Assembly (NCBI GenBank): GCA_963666415.2
Contig: CAXXPD010000002.1
Span: 434,001 to 498,000 of the forward strand
Direction: 5' to 3'
DNA from: Bin87 sp963666415
GTDB taxonomy: Bacteria > Chloroflexota > Dehalococcoidia > Lucifugimonadales > UBA3495
Length of the DNA stretch: 64,000 nt
The translations under genes and the position numbers were made by a program. Under the pieces are notes generated by a model. That model saw only the letters and a program-made list of their open reading frames with translations. It was not told the origin of the DNA and made no database searches. This document shows positions 37,103 to 45,701 of the stretch, piece by piece (positions within the stretch are counted from its first letter, which is position 1; every line of letters begins with the position of its first letter).

Positions 37103-38534
37103 GTAACAGTTCAGACTTGGTGAGGTGAATTGGCCGAAGGCGGGTTGCCGAACGCTGGCACGGGTGGCGGTGGTTATGTCATATACAGGGCATGGATACT
37201 GAAGTGGACCTGACCACCGTCGACCGCGCTGTCCTCATTGCCATCATCGCCGAGTTACAGGCGGTGATTGAGCGGTTGCAGCGGCGGATTGCCGAACTGG
37301 AAGGCCAGGCGAAACCGGGCGGCCCGCTCCGAATGCCCGGCCTCAAGGCGAAATCGGGCCGGAAGCCCCCAGCGCAGCCGGGGCCCCGCAAGCAGCGACG
37401 CCACGGCTTCGCTCGCCCGCGCATGACACCGACCCACCGGGTGGAGCACGTGATGGAGAACTGTCCCGATTGCGGCGCCCACCGGTCCGGCGGCTGGATC
37501 CAGCGCACTCGGGAGGTCATCGAGCTGCCGGTGGTTCCCGCGCAAGTCACCGAGCACGTCTACCTTGCTCGGACTTGCCCGGCCTGCCGACGGCGCTGCA
37601 CACCTCCGGCGGAACTGGGCGGCGTGGTCCTGGGCCAGCAGCGCCTCGGCGTCAACCTGCTCAGCCTGATCGCCACGCTGCGGGAAGAGGGGCGGCTGCC
37701 CATCCGCAGCGTCCAGTGGTATCTGGACACCGTGCATCAGTTGCGCCTCAGCGTGGGGGCCATCGTGAGCGCCATCCATCGCACGGCGCAGCGGGCCCAA
37801 CCGGCAGTGGCCGCGATCCTGGACCGCATCCGCGCCAGCCCAGTGGTCCACGCCGACGAAACCGGCTGGCGTCAGAGCGGGGCCAACGGCTACGTGTGGA
37901 CTTTCAGCACCCCCACCGAACGCTACTTCCTGCGGCGGGGTCGGGGCAAAACAGTCGTGGACGAGGCGCTGAGCGATGCTTTCTCCGGAGTATTGGTCAG
38001 CGATTTCTACGCCGCCTACCACCATTATGACGGCCCCAAGCAGCGGTGCTGGGCCCACCTGCTGCGGGACATCCACGACCTGCGCACCCTCTACCCCGAT
38101 GCTGCGCCACTGGCCAGGTGGGCCGACGCCGTCCACGGGATTTACGACCGGGCCAAAGCCTTCACTCATCCCCAGGCCAAGCGGCGGCGCACCGCCCAAC
38201 TGGCCCTGGAACGACAACTGCTGGCCCTCGGCCAGCCTTTCCGGCACGACCCGTCGGCAACCCAGGCCAAGCTGTGCCGACGCATCGAGCGCCACATCAA
38301 GGAACTCTTCGTCTTCGTGGCCGAACCGGACGTGCCTTCAGACAACAACGCTGCCGAACGCAGCCTGCGCCATCTGGTCATCAGCCGCAAGATCAGCGGC
38401 GGCACCCGCTCGGAGCAGGGCACCGAGAGCAAGATGACGCTGGCATCCATCTTCGGCACCTGGCGCGCCCAAGGTCTAAATCCTCTCGCCGCCTGCCGTC
38501 AGCTGCTCGTTTCCCCTCTACTCTGAACTGTTAC
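37103..38534 (+). mobile_element. IS66-family element, copy 2 (intact)
   Basis: 1432 bp with the same 13-bp terminal inverted repeats as copy 1 and a perfect 8-bp target duplication CTGGCCCC (37095-37102 and 38535-38542). The duplication runs into a CCCTCTCCC-type repeat at the right side. This copy has an uninterrupted transposase and is the likely active member. Confidence 0.96.
37192..38526 (+). CDS. IS66-family transposase
   Basis: 444 residues, intact. N-terminal coiled coil (AVIERLQRRIAELEGQ), zinc-binding region CPDCGAHRSGG...CPACRRRC, then the DDE catalytic domain: ADETGWRQSGANGYVW, VSDFYAAYHHYDG, and PSDNNAAERSLRHLV with the Glu. Differs from copy 1 by CAG in place of TAG at codon 68 and at least three missense changes. 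No tnpA/tnpB accessory genes. Confidence 0.95.
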   Translation: MDTEVDLTTVDRAVLIAIIAELQAVIERLQRRIAELEGQAKPGGPLRMPGLKAKSGRKPPAQPGPRKQRRHGFARPRMTPTHRVEHVMENCPDCGAHRSGGWIQRTREVIELPVVPAQVTEHVYLARTCPACRRRCTPPAELGGVVLGQQRLGVNLLSLIATLREEGRLPIRSVQWYLDTVHQLRLSVGAIVSAIHRTAQRAQPAVAAILDRIRASPVVHADETGWRQSGANGYVWTFSTPTERYFLRRGRGKTVVDEALSDAFSGVLVSDFYAAYHHYDGPKQRCWAHLLRDIHDLRTLYPDAAPLARWADAVHGIYDRAKAFTHPQAKRRRTAQLALERQLLALGQPFRHDPSATQAKLCRRIERHIKELFVFVAEPDVPSDNNAAERSLRHLVISRKISGGTRSEQGTESKMTLASIFGTWRAQGLNPLAACRQLLVSPLL

Positions 38535-38538
38535 CTGG

Positions 38539-38577
38539 CCCCCTCTCCCTTGACGGGAGAGGGTTGGGGTGAGGGTG
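38539..38577. repeat. CCCTCTCCC-type palindromic repeat
   Basis: CCCCTCTCCCTTGACGGGAGAGGG followed by TTGGGGTGAGGGTGAA; near-identical to the copy at 36981. Its first bases are shared with the IS66 target duplication. Confidence 0.75.
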
Positions 38578-38620
38578 AACTGCCTATCACGGCAAAGAGC
38601 CGGCGCCGAGGGTGAATCAC

Positions 38621-39208
38621 CTAGCAGTTGTCGTACCTGTCAGTCATCATCTGCTTAATGGCGCCAGTTTCCAGGTCGTAGCGCACACGCTCCAGGCCGC
38701 GCAGGTCGTGTCCATAAACATGGACTTCCACGGTGGCCCGGTCGGTGAAGTTGTCCATCTGGTGAATTTCGTCCACCTCAGGGATTAGCAGGCTGACTTC
38801 GCCCGGCTTGACGGTGGCCGACCGATCCTGTTCCAGTTGCGCCCAATCATCCCGGCTGTGGTCATCGACGCGGCGGAAACGGGTCTCGGTGAGCAGGTTG
38901 TCCATCACGCCAATCATGCCCCAAGTGCGATGGTCGTGGGGAGCCGCATGGTCGCCAGGGCCCCAGACCACCGAGGTTACCAGCAGCCCGCTTTCCGGGT
39001 TGTGATGCAACAGCCAGGAGCCGTGGTTGGCGCGCCGACCTTCGCCCACCGGCTGGCGGAATCGCTGCGGAATGGCGTCCGGATTGGCAACCAGCCTCGC
39101 CAGGGAATCAGAACCCTTGTCAAATATCTTCTCCTGATTGGGCTGACCCTTGAGCAGCTCCTCCATCTCTTGTACGAAATCTTCCAACGAATATTTGACT
39201 GCGACCAT
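38621..39208 (-). CDS. Cupin, cysteine-dioxygenase-like
   Basis: 195 residues from ATG 39208 behind GGAGG. Double-stranded beta-helix protein with VVWGPGDHAAPHDHRTWGMI (H-x-H metal site), VMDNLLTETRFRR and a later VEVHVYG (third His). It resembles the cysteine-dioxygenase superfamily of Fe(II) thiol dioxygenases; the substrate is not certain. Confidence 0.78.
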   Translation of the reverse strand: MVAVKYSLEDFVQEMEELLKGQPNQEKIFDKGSDSLARLVANPDAIPQRFRQPVGEGRRANHGSWLLHHNPESGLLVTSVVWGPGDHAAPHDHRTWGMIGVMDNLLTETRFRRVDDHSRDDWAQLEQDRSATVKPGEVSLLIPEVDEIHQMDNFTDRATVEVHVYGHDLRGLERVRYDLETGAIKQMMTDRYDNC

Positions 39209-39311
39209 GGGGCCACCTCCACCATTGAAATGTTGAAATAATGTAGGCGCAGTGTACCCGGCTAGGCCAATTGCAGGCAAGAAACAATCAATCCTCATGA
39301 GTACCCACTTT

Positions 39312-39439
39312 GCCATTGCGAGCATAGCGTGGCAATCCCGTCGCCGTAGCAACGAGGGTTCGCCGACGTGTGTTCAAGCTCATCGAGATTGCCACGTCCC
39401 TCGACGAGCTCGGGATGACCGGGCGCTCCTCGCAATGAC
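39312..39439. repeat. CATTGCGAG-type repeat, full copy
   Basis: About 128 bp from CCATTGCGAGCATAGCGTGG to CTCCTCGCAATGAC. The CCTGGCA that ISa copy 1 duplicated is a few bases beyond it, and the continuation CCTGGCAATGACAG is on the far side of that element. Confidence 0.75.
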
Positions 39440-39462
39440 AGATTAATACTGTGGTCCTGGCA

Positions 39463-40916
39463 CTCGGCTTTGTACAATCAAGCGGCATAGGCTAGCGTGT
39501 CGAGCATCCTGTGGTACAAGAGGCGCGGGACTTTTATCGATTCGTGCTCGCGCTCGGACGGCATAAAAGTTCCCTGCTGCACCCAGAGGTGTCGTCTGAC
39601 CAGGGCGATGGCGTCGGCGAAGGAAGGGCTGGTTTTGTCATACCACGCCGCGGTGCGCGGCGCCATGCCGCCACGCTGTTCGATCAGGATATCCGCTGCC
39701 AGCGTCACCACGCTGAACAGGCCAAAGAGCGCGGGGGTGGTTCGGGCGATGGCTCGTTCCGACCACTGGCGCTGGGTTTCCACGCCCAGGTGAGCCCGCA
39801 GCTCCTCAAAGGTCACCTCGACCTGCCAGCGCAGCAGATACCACTGCAGTATCCGCAGGGGTTCCGCCTCGGTGTCGGTGCATAGCAAAGCATAGGGCCC
39901 GCGGCGCTCCTCCAGGTATCTGATGACGACCCAACGTATGGGAAGGCGCGGCGGCCCGCCGTGGTACCACAGCGCCACGCCCGAAGCGAGCTCGACCCTG
40001 GCGGTACTGCCGTCGGAACCGGTGGCGCGGTAGGGAATCCATTGTGTAGCGGGATCGTCCAGCACCGCCGTGGGACTGGGCAATCGCGCGCCGACCACCC
40101 GGGGCCGCCCGATCTGGCCGGGCCGCCGCGGTGGCGCGGGCTGGTACCGGGATGCGTCCTTGCGCAGTTTGGTGACGACGACAATCGGCTTTGACATACT
40201 CTGGCAATGCCGCAGGAACTCGCGCTTGGCGTAGCCGCCATCGGCCACCACCACCAGGTCCCGGTCCGGCAGCCACCGGCGCAGGCAGACCAGCATCTGC
40301 TGGGCGTAGTCGGTGACCGTCTTGTGCCGGCGACCTTTGCGCCGGTCATAGCGGGCCGACACCACCAGCGCGGTCAAAAACGGCAGCGCCCAGTGTCGAC
40401 CCGCCCATCCGATACGCGTCAGCAACATCAGGCTCACCCATTGCAATCCGGGGGTCATCACCACCTGGTCGTCCTTGGACCGCACCGGATCCCGATACCG
40501 CCCCTTGGCCGCAATCTTCCGGCCCCAGCGTCGTTCCACCGTCTCGTCAATGCCGAACACCAACGGCTCGGTGGATGAACCAAGGCGCCCGGCCACCAGC
40601 AGCAACAGCACCCGGCTCAGTTGCAGCGGCGACCATCGGGCACGGTTGAGCACGTGGTGATAGATGGCGAAGTCGCCGTGCTGCCCAATCCCCAGGATGT
40701 TGAGGGCGGAGGACACGGTGCGTTTGCCGGGAGACAGGATCGCTCCCATGGCCAGGAGTTGGGCTTTGCGCCAGGTCCTGGGGTCAAACAGGTGCTCAAA
40801 GGGCAGCAGCAGGGTTACTATGACTGCGGGCAGGGTAGGCATACTCGACCTCTTTTGGTGATTTGGTCGAGCTTACCCTGTTCTTATAATTTATCTAGCT
40901 TTTGTACAAAGTCGAG
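39463..40916 (-). mobile_element. DDE-type IS (here ISa), copy 1, intact
   Basis: 1454 bp. Ends CTCGGCTTTGTACAA and (inverted) CTCGACTTTGTACAA are imperfect terminal inverted repeats. A 7-bp target duplication CCTGGCA is seen at 39456-39462 and 40917-40923. The left side TATTGTG... and right AATGACAG show it lies at the edge of CATTGCGAG-type repeat DNA. The transposase looks IS4/IS701-like. Confidence 0.9.
39478..40842 (-). CDS. DDE transposase of ISa (IS4/IS701-like)
   Basis: 454 residues. PLVFGIDETVERRWGRK carries the first Asp, VVVADGGYAKREFLRH the second, and WYLLRWQVEVTFEELRAHLG (Y-x2-R...E block) the catalytic Glu, as in IS4/IS701-type enzymes. The C-terminus YHRMLDTLAYAA is shared with the ISb transposase, showing common descent. 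Confidence 0.9.
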   Translation of the reverse strand: MPTLPAVIVTLLLPFEHLFDPRTWRKAQLLAMGAILSPGKRTVSSALNILGIGQHGDFAIYHHVLNRARWSPLQLSRVLLLLVAGRLGSSTEPLVFGIDETVERRWGRKIAAKGRYRDPVRSKDDQVVMTPGLQWVSLMLLTRIGWAGRHWALPFLTALVVSARYDRRKGRRHKTVTDYAQQMLVCLRRWLPDRDLVVVADGGYAKREFLRHCQSMSKPIVVVTKLRKDASRYQPAPPRRPGQIGRPRVVGARLPSPTAVLDDPATQWIPYRATGSDGSTARVELASGVALWYHGGPPRLPIRWVVIRYLEERRGPYALLCTDTEAEPLRILQWYLLRWQVEVTFEELRAHLGVETQRQWSERAIARTTPALFGLFSVVTLAADILIEQRGGMAPRTAAWYDKTSPSFADAIALVRRHLWVQQGTFMPSEREHESIKVPRLLYHRMLDTLAYAA

Positions 40917-40959
40917 CCTGGCAATGACAGTTAAAATGGGTACGCGTGACGCAATCAAT

Positions 40960-40983
40960 CCCCTCTCCCTCGATGGGAGAGGG
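40960..40983. repeat. CCCTCTCCC-type repeat, split by the nested insertions
   Basis: CCCCTCTCCCTCGATGGGAGAGGG stops at the MITE boundary; the missing part, GGTGAGGGTGA, resumes at 45484 after ISb. Joined through one CTAG they give GGGAGAGGGCTAGGGTGAGG, matching the intact unit at 17228. Confidence 0.8.
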
Positions 40984-41162
40984 CTAGAAATCTGGCCGGG
41001 AACCCCGATTCTCCACAAGCCGTTATTTTCTTAACGTCGATTATCGATGTAATAAGGGGTTCTTGAAACGTATTACAAACCCCATCACGCCGTATACGAC
41101 TGTAATACGTCTGCTTGGCGTAGTGCAAAACCCGGCCAATGGCTTTCCGGCCAGACCTCTAG
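40984..41162. mobile_element. 179-bp MITE, copy B
   Basis: Same length and ends as copy A (20164-20342), with scattered substitutions. Bounded by CTAG at 40984-40987 and 41159-41162. It interrupts a CCCTCTCCC-type repeat and is itself the site of the ISb insertion. Confidence 0.85.
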
Positions 41163-43430
41163 CTGGACTTTACGCATAATTTAGGGAAAGTATAAAGACA
41201 GGGTAAGCTGGCCGGACCACACTTTCCACAGAAGGTCCAGCCATGCTCACCCTGCCCGATGCAATTTTACCCGTACTCCATCCCTTCGCCACGCTGTTTC
41301 GCAACCCGACCTGGCTGAAAGCCCAAATCCTGCTGGTCGGCGCGATACTGGCCCCAGGCCAACGCACCGTGGCTGCGGCGCTGCGCGTCATGGGCCGCAG
41401 CGACCACCGCGACTACGCCCGCTACCATGAAGTGCTCAATCGGGCGGTGTGGTCGCCCCGCCCGGCGGCTCGCATCCTACTGTTGCTGCTGCTCCAGCAC
41501 CTGGATCAGGGCGATGGCCCGTTGGTCTTCGGCATCGACGAAACCCTGGAACGGCGCCGCGGCCCCAAAATCAAATCCCTGGGCATCTACCGCGATGCGG
41601 TGCGTTCCAGCCGGAGCCACCTGGTCAAGGCCAGTGGCCTGCGCTGGATCTCCCTGATGTGGCTGGGCCAGGTTCCCTGGGCGGGACGCTATTGGGCCTT
41701 GCCCTTCCTCACCGTGCTGGCGCCCTCGGCACGCTACCACCGGCAGCGCGGACGCCGCCACAAAAAGCTCACCGACTGGGCCCGCCAGATGATCCTGCAA
41801 CCCCGCTCATGGTGAGCCTGCCGAACCACGCTGGCTCCCGCAGCGCTCCCTGGTGCTGGTGGGTGACGGCGGCTACGCCGTACTGGACCTGCTCCACTGC
41901 TGCCAATCCTTGGCTCAACCCGTTACCCTCATCGCCCGCTTGCGTCTGGACGCCGCCCTCTATGAACCGGCCCCGCCCCGTCAGCCGGGCCGGAACGGTC
42001 GGCCCCCGCTGAAAGGCCGGCGGCTGCCCGCGCTGAAATTACTCGTCGACCATCCCGGTCTGTACTGGACCACCGCCGCGGTAGCCTGGTACAACGGCGC
42101 GACCCGCACGGTGGAACTCACCTCGCAAACGGCGGTTTGGTATCGCTCGGGCAAGCCGCCCGTGCCCATCCGCTGGGTCTTGGTTCGGGACCCCCAGGGC
42201 GAATTCGCCACACCGGCTCTGCTGTGCACTGACCTGGCCGTGGACCCGACACAGATCCTGGAATGGTTTGTGCTGCGCTGGCAACTGGAGGTTACCTTCC
42301 AGGAAGTGCGGGCTCACCTTGGCGTGGAGACCCAACGCCAGTGGTCGGACCGGGCCATCGCCCGCACCACGCCAATCCTGATGGGCCTATTCTCCTGGAC
42401 CACCCTGGCGGCTCACTTGATGCAGGAACAACGGCCCATGAGCCATCGCACCGCGGCCTGGTACGCCAAGCCGTCTCCAACTTTTGTGGACGCCATCGCT
42501 CTGGTGCGCCGCCACTTGTGGCTGGCGTCCGAGGGGTTTTCACTGTCCGACGCAGAACTCGGCTTTGTACAATCAAGCGGCATAGGCTAGCGTGTCGAGC
42601 ATCCTGTGGTACAAGAGGCGCGGGACTTTTATCGATTCGTGCTCGCGCTCGGACGGCATAAAAGTTCCCTGCTGCACCCAGAGGTGTCGTCTGACCAGGG
42701 CGATGGCGTCGGCGAAGGAAGGGCTGGTTTTGTCATACCACGCCGCGGTGCGCGGCGCCATGCCGCCACGCTGTTCGATCAGGATATCCGCCGCCAGCGT
42801 CACCACGCTGAACAGGCCAAAGAGCGCGGGGGTGGTTCGGGCGATGGCTCGTTCCGACCACTGGCGCTGGGTTTCCACGCCCAGGTGAGCCCGCAGCTCC
42901 GCAAAGGTCACCTCGGCCTGCCAGCGCAGCAGATACCACTGCAGTATCCGCAGCGGTTCCGCCTCGGTGTCGGTGCATAGCAAAGCATAGGGCCCGCGGC
43001 GCTCCTCCAGGTATCTGATGACGACCCAACGTATGGGAAGGCGCGGCGGCCCGCCGTGGTACCACAGCGCCACGCCCGAAGCGAGCTCGACCATGGCGGT
43101 ACTGCCGTCGGAACCGGTGGCGCGGTAGGGAATCCATTGTGTAGCGGGATCGTCCAGCACCGCCGTGGGACTGGGCAATCGCGCGCCGACCACCCGGGGC
43201 CGCCCGATCTGGCCGGGCCGCCGCGGTGGCGCGGGCTGGTACCGGGACGCGTCCTTGCGCAGTTTGGTGACGACGACAATCGGCTTTGACATGTTCTGGC
43301 AATGCCGCAGGAACTCGCGCTTGGCGTAGCCGCCATCGGCCACCACCACCAGGTCCCGGTCCGGCAGCCACCGGCGCAGGCAGACCAGCATCTGCTGGGC
43401 GTAGTCGGTGACCGTCTGGTGCCGGCGACC

Positions 43431-44796
43431 AGTAGAGTCCCAGGAAGTGGTGTAAGAGTTAGGCGGTTGGCAAAACGCTGACCACCGCGTCATCCTTGAT
43501 CGGAAATGCCAAACCCAACCAAGGAGAACGACGGTGGTCAAGCAAAGAATGGATCTTTTGGAATTATTACGCAAGCGTGGTATGGACGGAGACGTGGACT
43601 TTCTGCGGGAAGCACTGCGGATCCTGGTGGACGGCATCATGGACGCCGAGGTTTCCGCCCAGATCGGCGCCCAGCACGGCGAACGCAGCCCGGAGCGGGT
43701 CACCTACCGCAACGGCTACCGCAACCGCACCTGGGACACCCGGGTGGGCACCATGGAGTTGCACATTCCCAAGCTGCGGGAAGGCAGCTACTTCCCCAGC
43801 CTGCTGGAACCGCGGCGGCGCAGCGAGAAAGCCCTGCTGGCCGTCATCCAGCAAGCCTATGTAGAAGGCGTGTCCACTCGGCGGGTGGACGATCTGATCA
43901 AGGCCCTGGGTTGCGACGGCATCTCCAGCAGCCAGGTGTCGCGCATCTGCGAGCAACTGGACGAAGTGGTGGAGAGTTTCCTGGGTCGGCCCCTGGACGG
44001 TGGTCCCTACCCCTACGTGTGGCTGGACGGCCTGACCCAGAAGGTTCGGGAGGGCGGTCGCATCGTCAACGTCTGCGTGGTGGTGGCGACGGGGGTCAAT
44101 GCCGAAGGGCAGCGTGAGATCCTGGGTATGGACGTGGACGCCAGCGAGGACGGCGCCTTCTGGCTGGCCTTCCTGCGGTCGCTGACCGCTCGGGGCCTCA
44201 GCGGGGTGGAGCTGGTAACCTCCGATGCTCACCAGGGGCTGAAGAACGCCATCGCCGCGGTGTTCACTGGGGCCAGCTGGCAGCGCTGCCGCACCCACTT
44301 CATGGCCAACCTGCTCACCCGAGTGCCCAAGCGTGCCCAACCCGGCGTGGCCACCATGGTCCGCACCATCTACCAGCAACTGTCTCCCGCCGAGGTCCAC
44401 GGCCAATTGGACCGAGTGGTGGAACAACTCCGGGAGCCCTTTGCCCAGGTGGCCGAGCTGCTGGCGGATGCCGCGCCGGACATCCTGGCCTTCACGGCCT
44501 TCCCAGTGGCCCACTGGCAGAAGCTGTGGTCCAACAATCCGCAGGAACGGCTGAACCGGGAGATAAGGCGCCGGACTGACGTGGTGGGCATTTTCCCCAA
44601 CCGGCTATCGGCGCGGCGCCTGGTGGGCGCGGTGCTGGCCGAGCAACACGACGAATGGGCCGAAGCCCGCCGCTACCTCACCATCCCCAACGCCGCCGGC
44701 AACGAGGCACTGCCGAAGCCCAATATGCTGGACGCAGCGGCCTGATCAACATCAAAAGGGATGACGCGCTTTTACACTACTTGACGGGACACTACC
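43431..44796 (+). mobile_element. IS256-family element, copy 1 (intact)
   Basis: 1366 bp with imperfect ~26-bp terminal inverted repeats (GTAGAGTCCCAGGAAGTGG against GTAGTGTCCCGTCAAGTAG) and a perfect 8-bp duplication CGGCGACC (43423-43430 and 44797-44804). It lies inside the ISa copy 2 transposase. Confidence 0.93.
43534..44745 (+). CDS. IS256-family transposase (Mutator type)
   Basis: 403 residues with a GTG start. ERVTYRNGYRNRTWDTRVG, LHIPKLREGSYFPS, VWLDGLTQKVREGGR (Asp), VTSDAHQGLKNAIAAVF (Asp) and NPQERLNREIRRRTDVVGIF (Glu) form the DDE set of the Mutator/IS256 family. Intact, unlike copy 2. Confidence 0.95.
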   Translation: MVKQRMDLLELLRKRGMDGDVDFLREALRILVDGIMDAEVSAQIGAQHGERSPERVTYRNGYRNRTWDTRVGTMELHIPKLREGSYFPSLLEPRRRSEKALLAVIQQAYVEGVSTRRVDDLIKALGCDGISSSQVSRICEQLDEVVESFLGRPLDGGPYPYVWLDGLTQKVREGGRIVNVCVVVATGVNAEGQREILGMDVDASEDGAFWLAFLRSLTARGLSGVELVTSDAHQGLKNAIAAVFTGASWQRCRTHFMANLLTRVPKRAQPGVATMVRTIYQQLSPAEVHGQLDRVVEQLREPFAQVAELLADAAPDILAFTAFPVAHWQKLWSNNPQERLNREIRRRTDVVGIFPNRLSARRLVGAVLAEQHDEWAEARRYLTIPNAAGNEALPKPNMLDAAA

Positions 44797-45536
44797 CGGC
44801 GACCTTTGCGCCGGTCGTAGCGGGCCGACACCACCAGCGCGGTCAAAAACGGTAGCGCCCAGTGTCGACCCGCCCATCCGATACGCGTCAGCAACATCAG
44901 GCTCACCCATTGCAATCCGGGGGTCATCACCACCTGGTCGTCCGTGGACCGCACCGGATCCCGATACCGCCCCTTGGCCGCAATCTTCCGGCCCCAGCGT
45001 CGTTCCACCGTCTCGTCAATGCCGAACACCAACGGCTCGGTGGATGAACCAAGGCGCCCGGCCACCAGCAGCAACAGCACCCGGCTCAGTTGCAGCGGCG
45101 ACCATCGGGCACGGTTGAGCACGTGGTGATAGATGGCGAAGTCGCCGTGCTGCCCAATCCCCAGGATGTTGAGGGCGGAGGACACGGTGCGTTTGCCGGG
45201 AGACAGGATCGCTCCCATGGCCAGGAGTTGGGCTTTGCGCCAGGTCCTGGGGTCAAACAGGTGCTCAAAGGGCAGCAGCAGGGTTACTATGACTGCGGGC
45301 AGGGTAGGCATACTCGACCTCTTTTGGTGATTTGGTCGAGCTTACCCTGTTCTTATAATTTATCTAGCTTTTGTACAAAGTCGAGCCGCTGACCCTGATA
45401 TACGGAAAGTCCCGTCCGCTCTGTACCACCGACTCATAGATTCGCTTGCCTACGCGGCTTAAAAAGCGTAAAGCCCAGTCTAGGGTGAGGGTGAAAATTC
45501 TGGGCGCTAACCGGCTTGCCCTGCCTAACGGCGCTC

Positions 45537-45632
45537 CCCTCACCCCAATCCCCTCTCCCGGCGGGAGAAGGGCTATTGTAGTTGCGACACAACAACTCCC
45601 CTCTGCTTACTGGACAGGGGTTTGGGGTGAGG
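45537..45632. repeat. CCCTCTCCC-type repeats in a long inverted arrangement
   Basis: CCCTCACCCCAATCCCCTCTCCC...GGGAGAAGGG at the left and ACAGGGGTTTGGGGTGAGGG at the right; the outer arms CCTCACCCCA / TGGGGTGAGG can pair across about 75 bases. Lies between ISb and pcrA. Confidence 0.65.
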
Positions 45633-45686
45633 GCGGTCTCCCGCCCCCTGCAAACCCAGTTCCAGGGTTTCCCACTACCCCCGTGC

Positions 45687-45692
45687 TATAAT
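45687..45692 (+). promoter_or_regulatory. Candidate -10 box of pcrA
   Basis: TATAAT ends 9 bases before the ATG at 45702 (spacer CCGGGAACT), implying a start site at or a few bases before the start codon. Same layout as uvrA and nadE. No clear -35 box. Confidence 0.5.
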
Positions 45693-45701
45693 CCGGGAAC
45701 T

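Larger units (their letters stand above)
42573..45311 (-). pseudogene. ISa copy 2 transposase, split by IS256
   Basis: The N-terminal 171 codons lie at 44797-45311 (opening MPTLPAVIVTLLLPFEHLFD), the C-terminal part at 42573-43430. The split falls after YDRRKGRR. Removing IS256 and one 8-bp CGGCGACC repeat rebuilds the 454-residue frame of copy 1 with few substitutions. Confidence 0.9.
42558..45385 (-). mobile_element. ISa copy 2, interrupted by IS256 copy 1
   Basis: Near-identical to ISa copy 1. Own sequence 42558-43430 and 44797-45385. Ends are the same CTCGGCTTTGTACAA pair. No exact target duplication is seen: the flanking octamers ACGCAGAA and CCGCTGAC share five of eight bases, yet removing eight bases with the element restores the ISb reading frame (...DAEPDIRKVP...). 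Confidence 0.88.
41243..45462 (+). pseudogene. ISb transposase, frameshifted and interrupted
   Basis: Paralogue of the ISa transposase. The N-terminal part (41243-41815) has LVFGIDETLERRRGPKI. A stretch at about 41801-41828 (GCTCATGGTGAGCCTGCCGA) breaks the frame. The middle (about 41838-42557) holds LVGDGGYAVLDLL and WFVLRWQLEVTFQEVRAHLG. ISa copy 2 then cuts it, and the C-terminus KVPSALYHRLIDSLAYAA* is found at about 45409-45462. Inactive. Confidence 0.88.
41163..45478 (+). mobile_element. DDE-type IS (here ISb), interrupted by ISa copy 2
   Basis: Ends CTGGACTTTACGC and (inverted) CTGGGCTTTACGC. A TCTAG direct repeat (41158-41162 and 45479-45483) marks the target. Own sequence is about 41163-42557 plus 45386-45478, roughly 1.49 kb; the rest is ISa copy 2 with IS256 inside. 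Confidence 0.85.

Noticed and set aside
45582..45701. Upstream TTG start extending pcrA by 40 residues
   Set aside because: The extension is translated CCCTCTCCC-type repeat, and a TATAAT box lies inside it just before the ATG.
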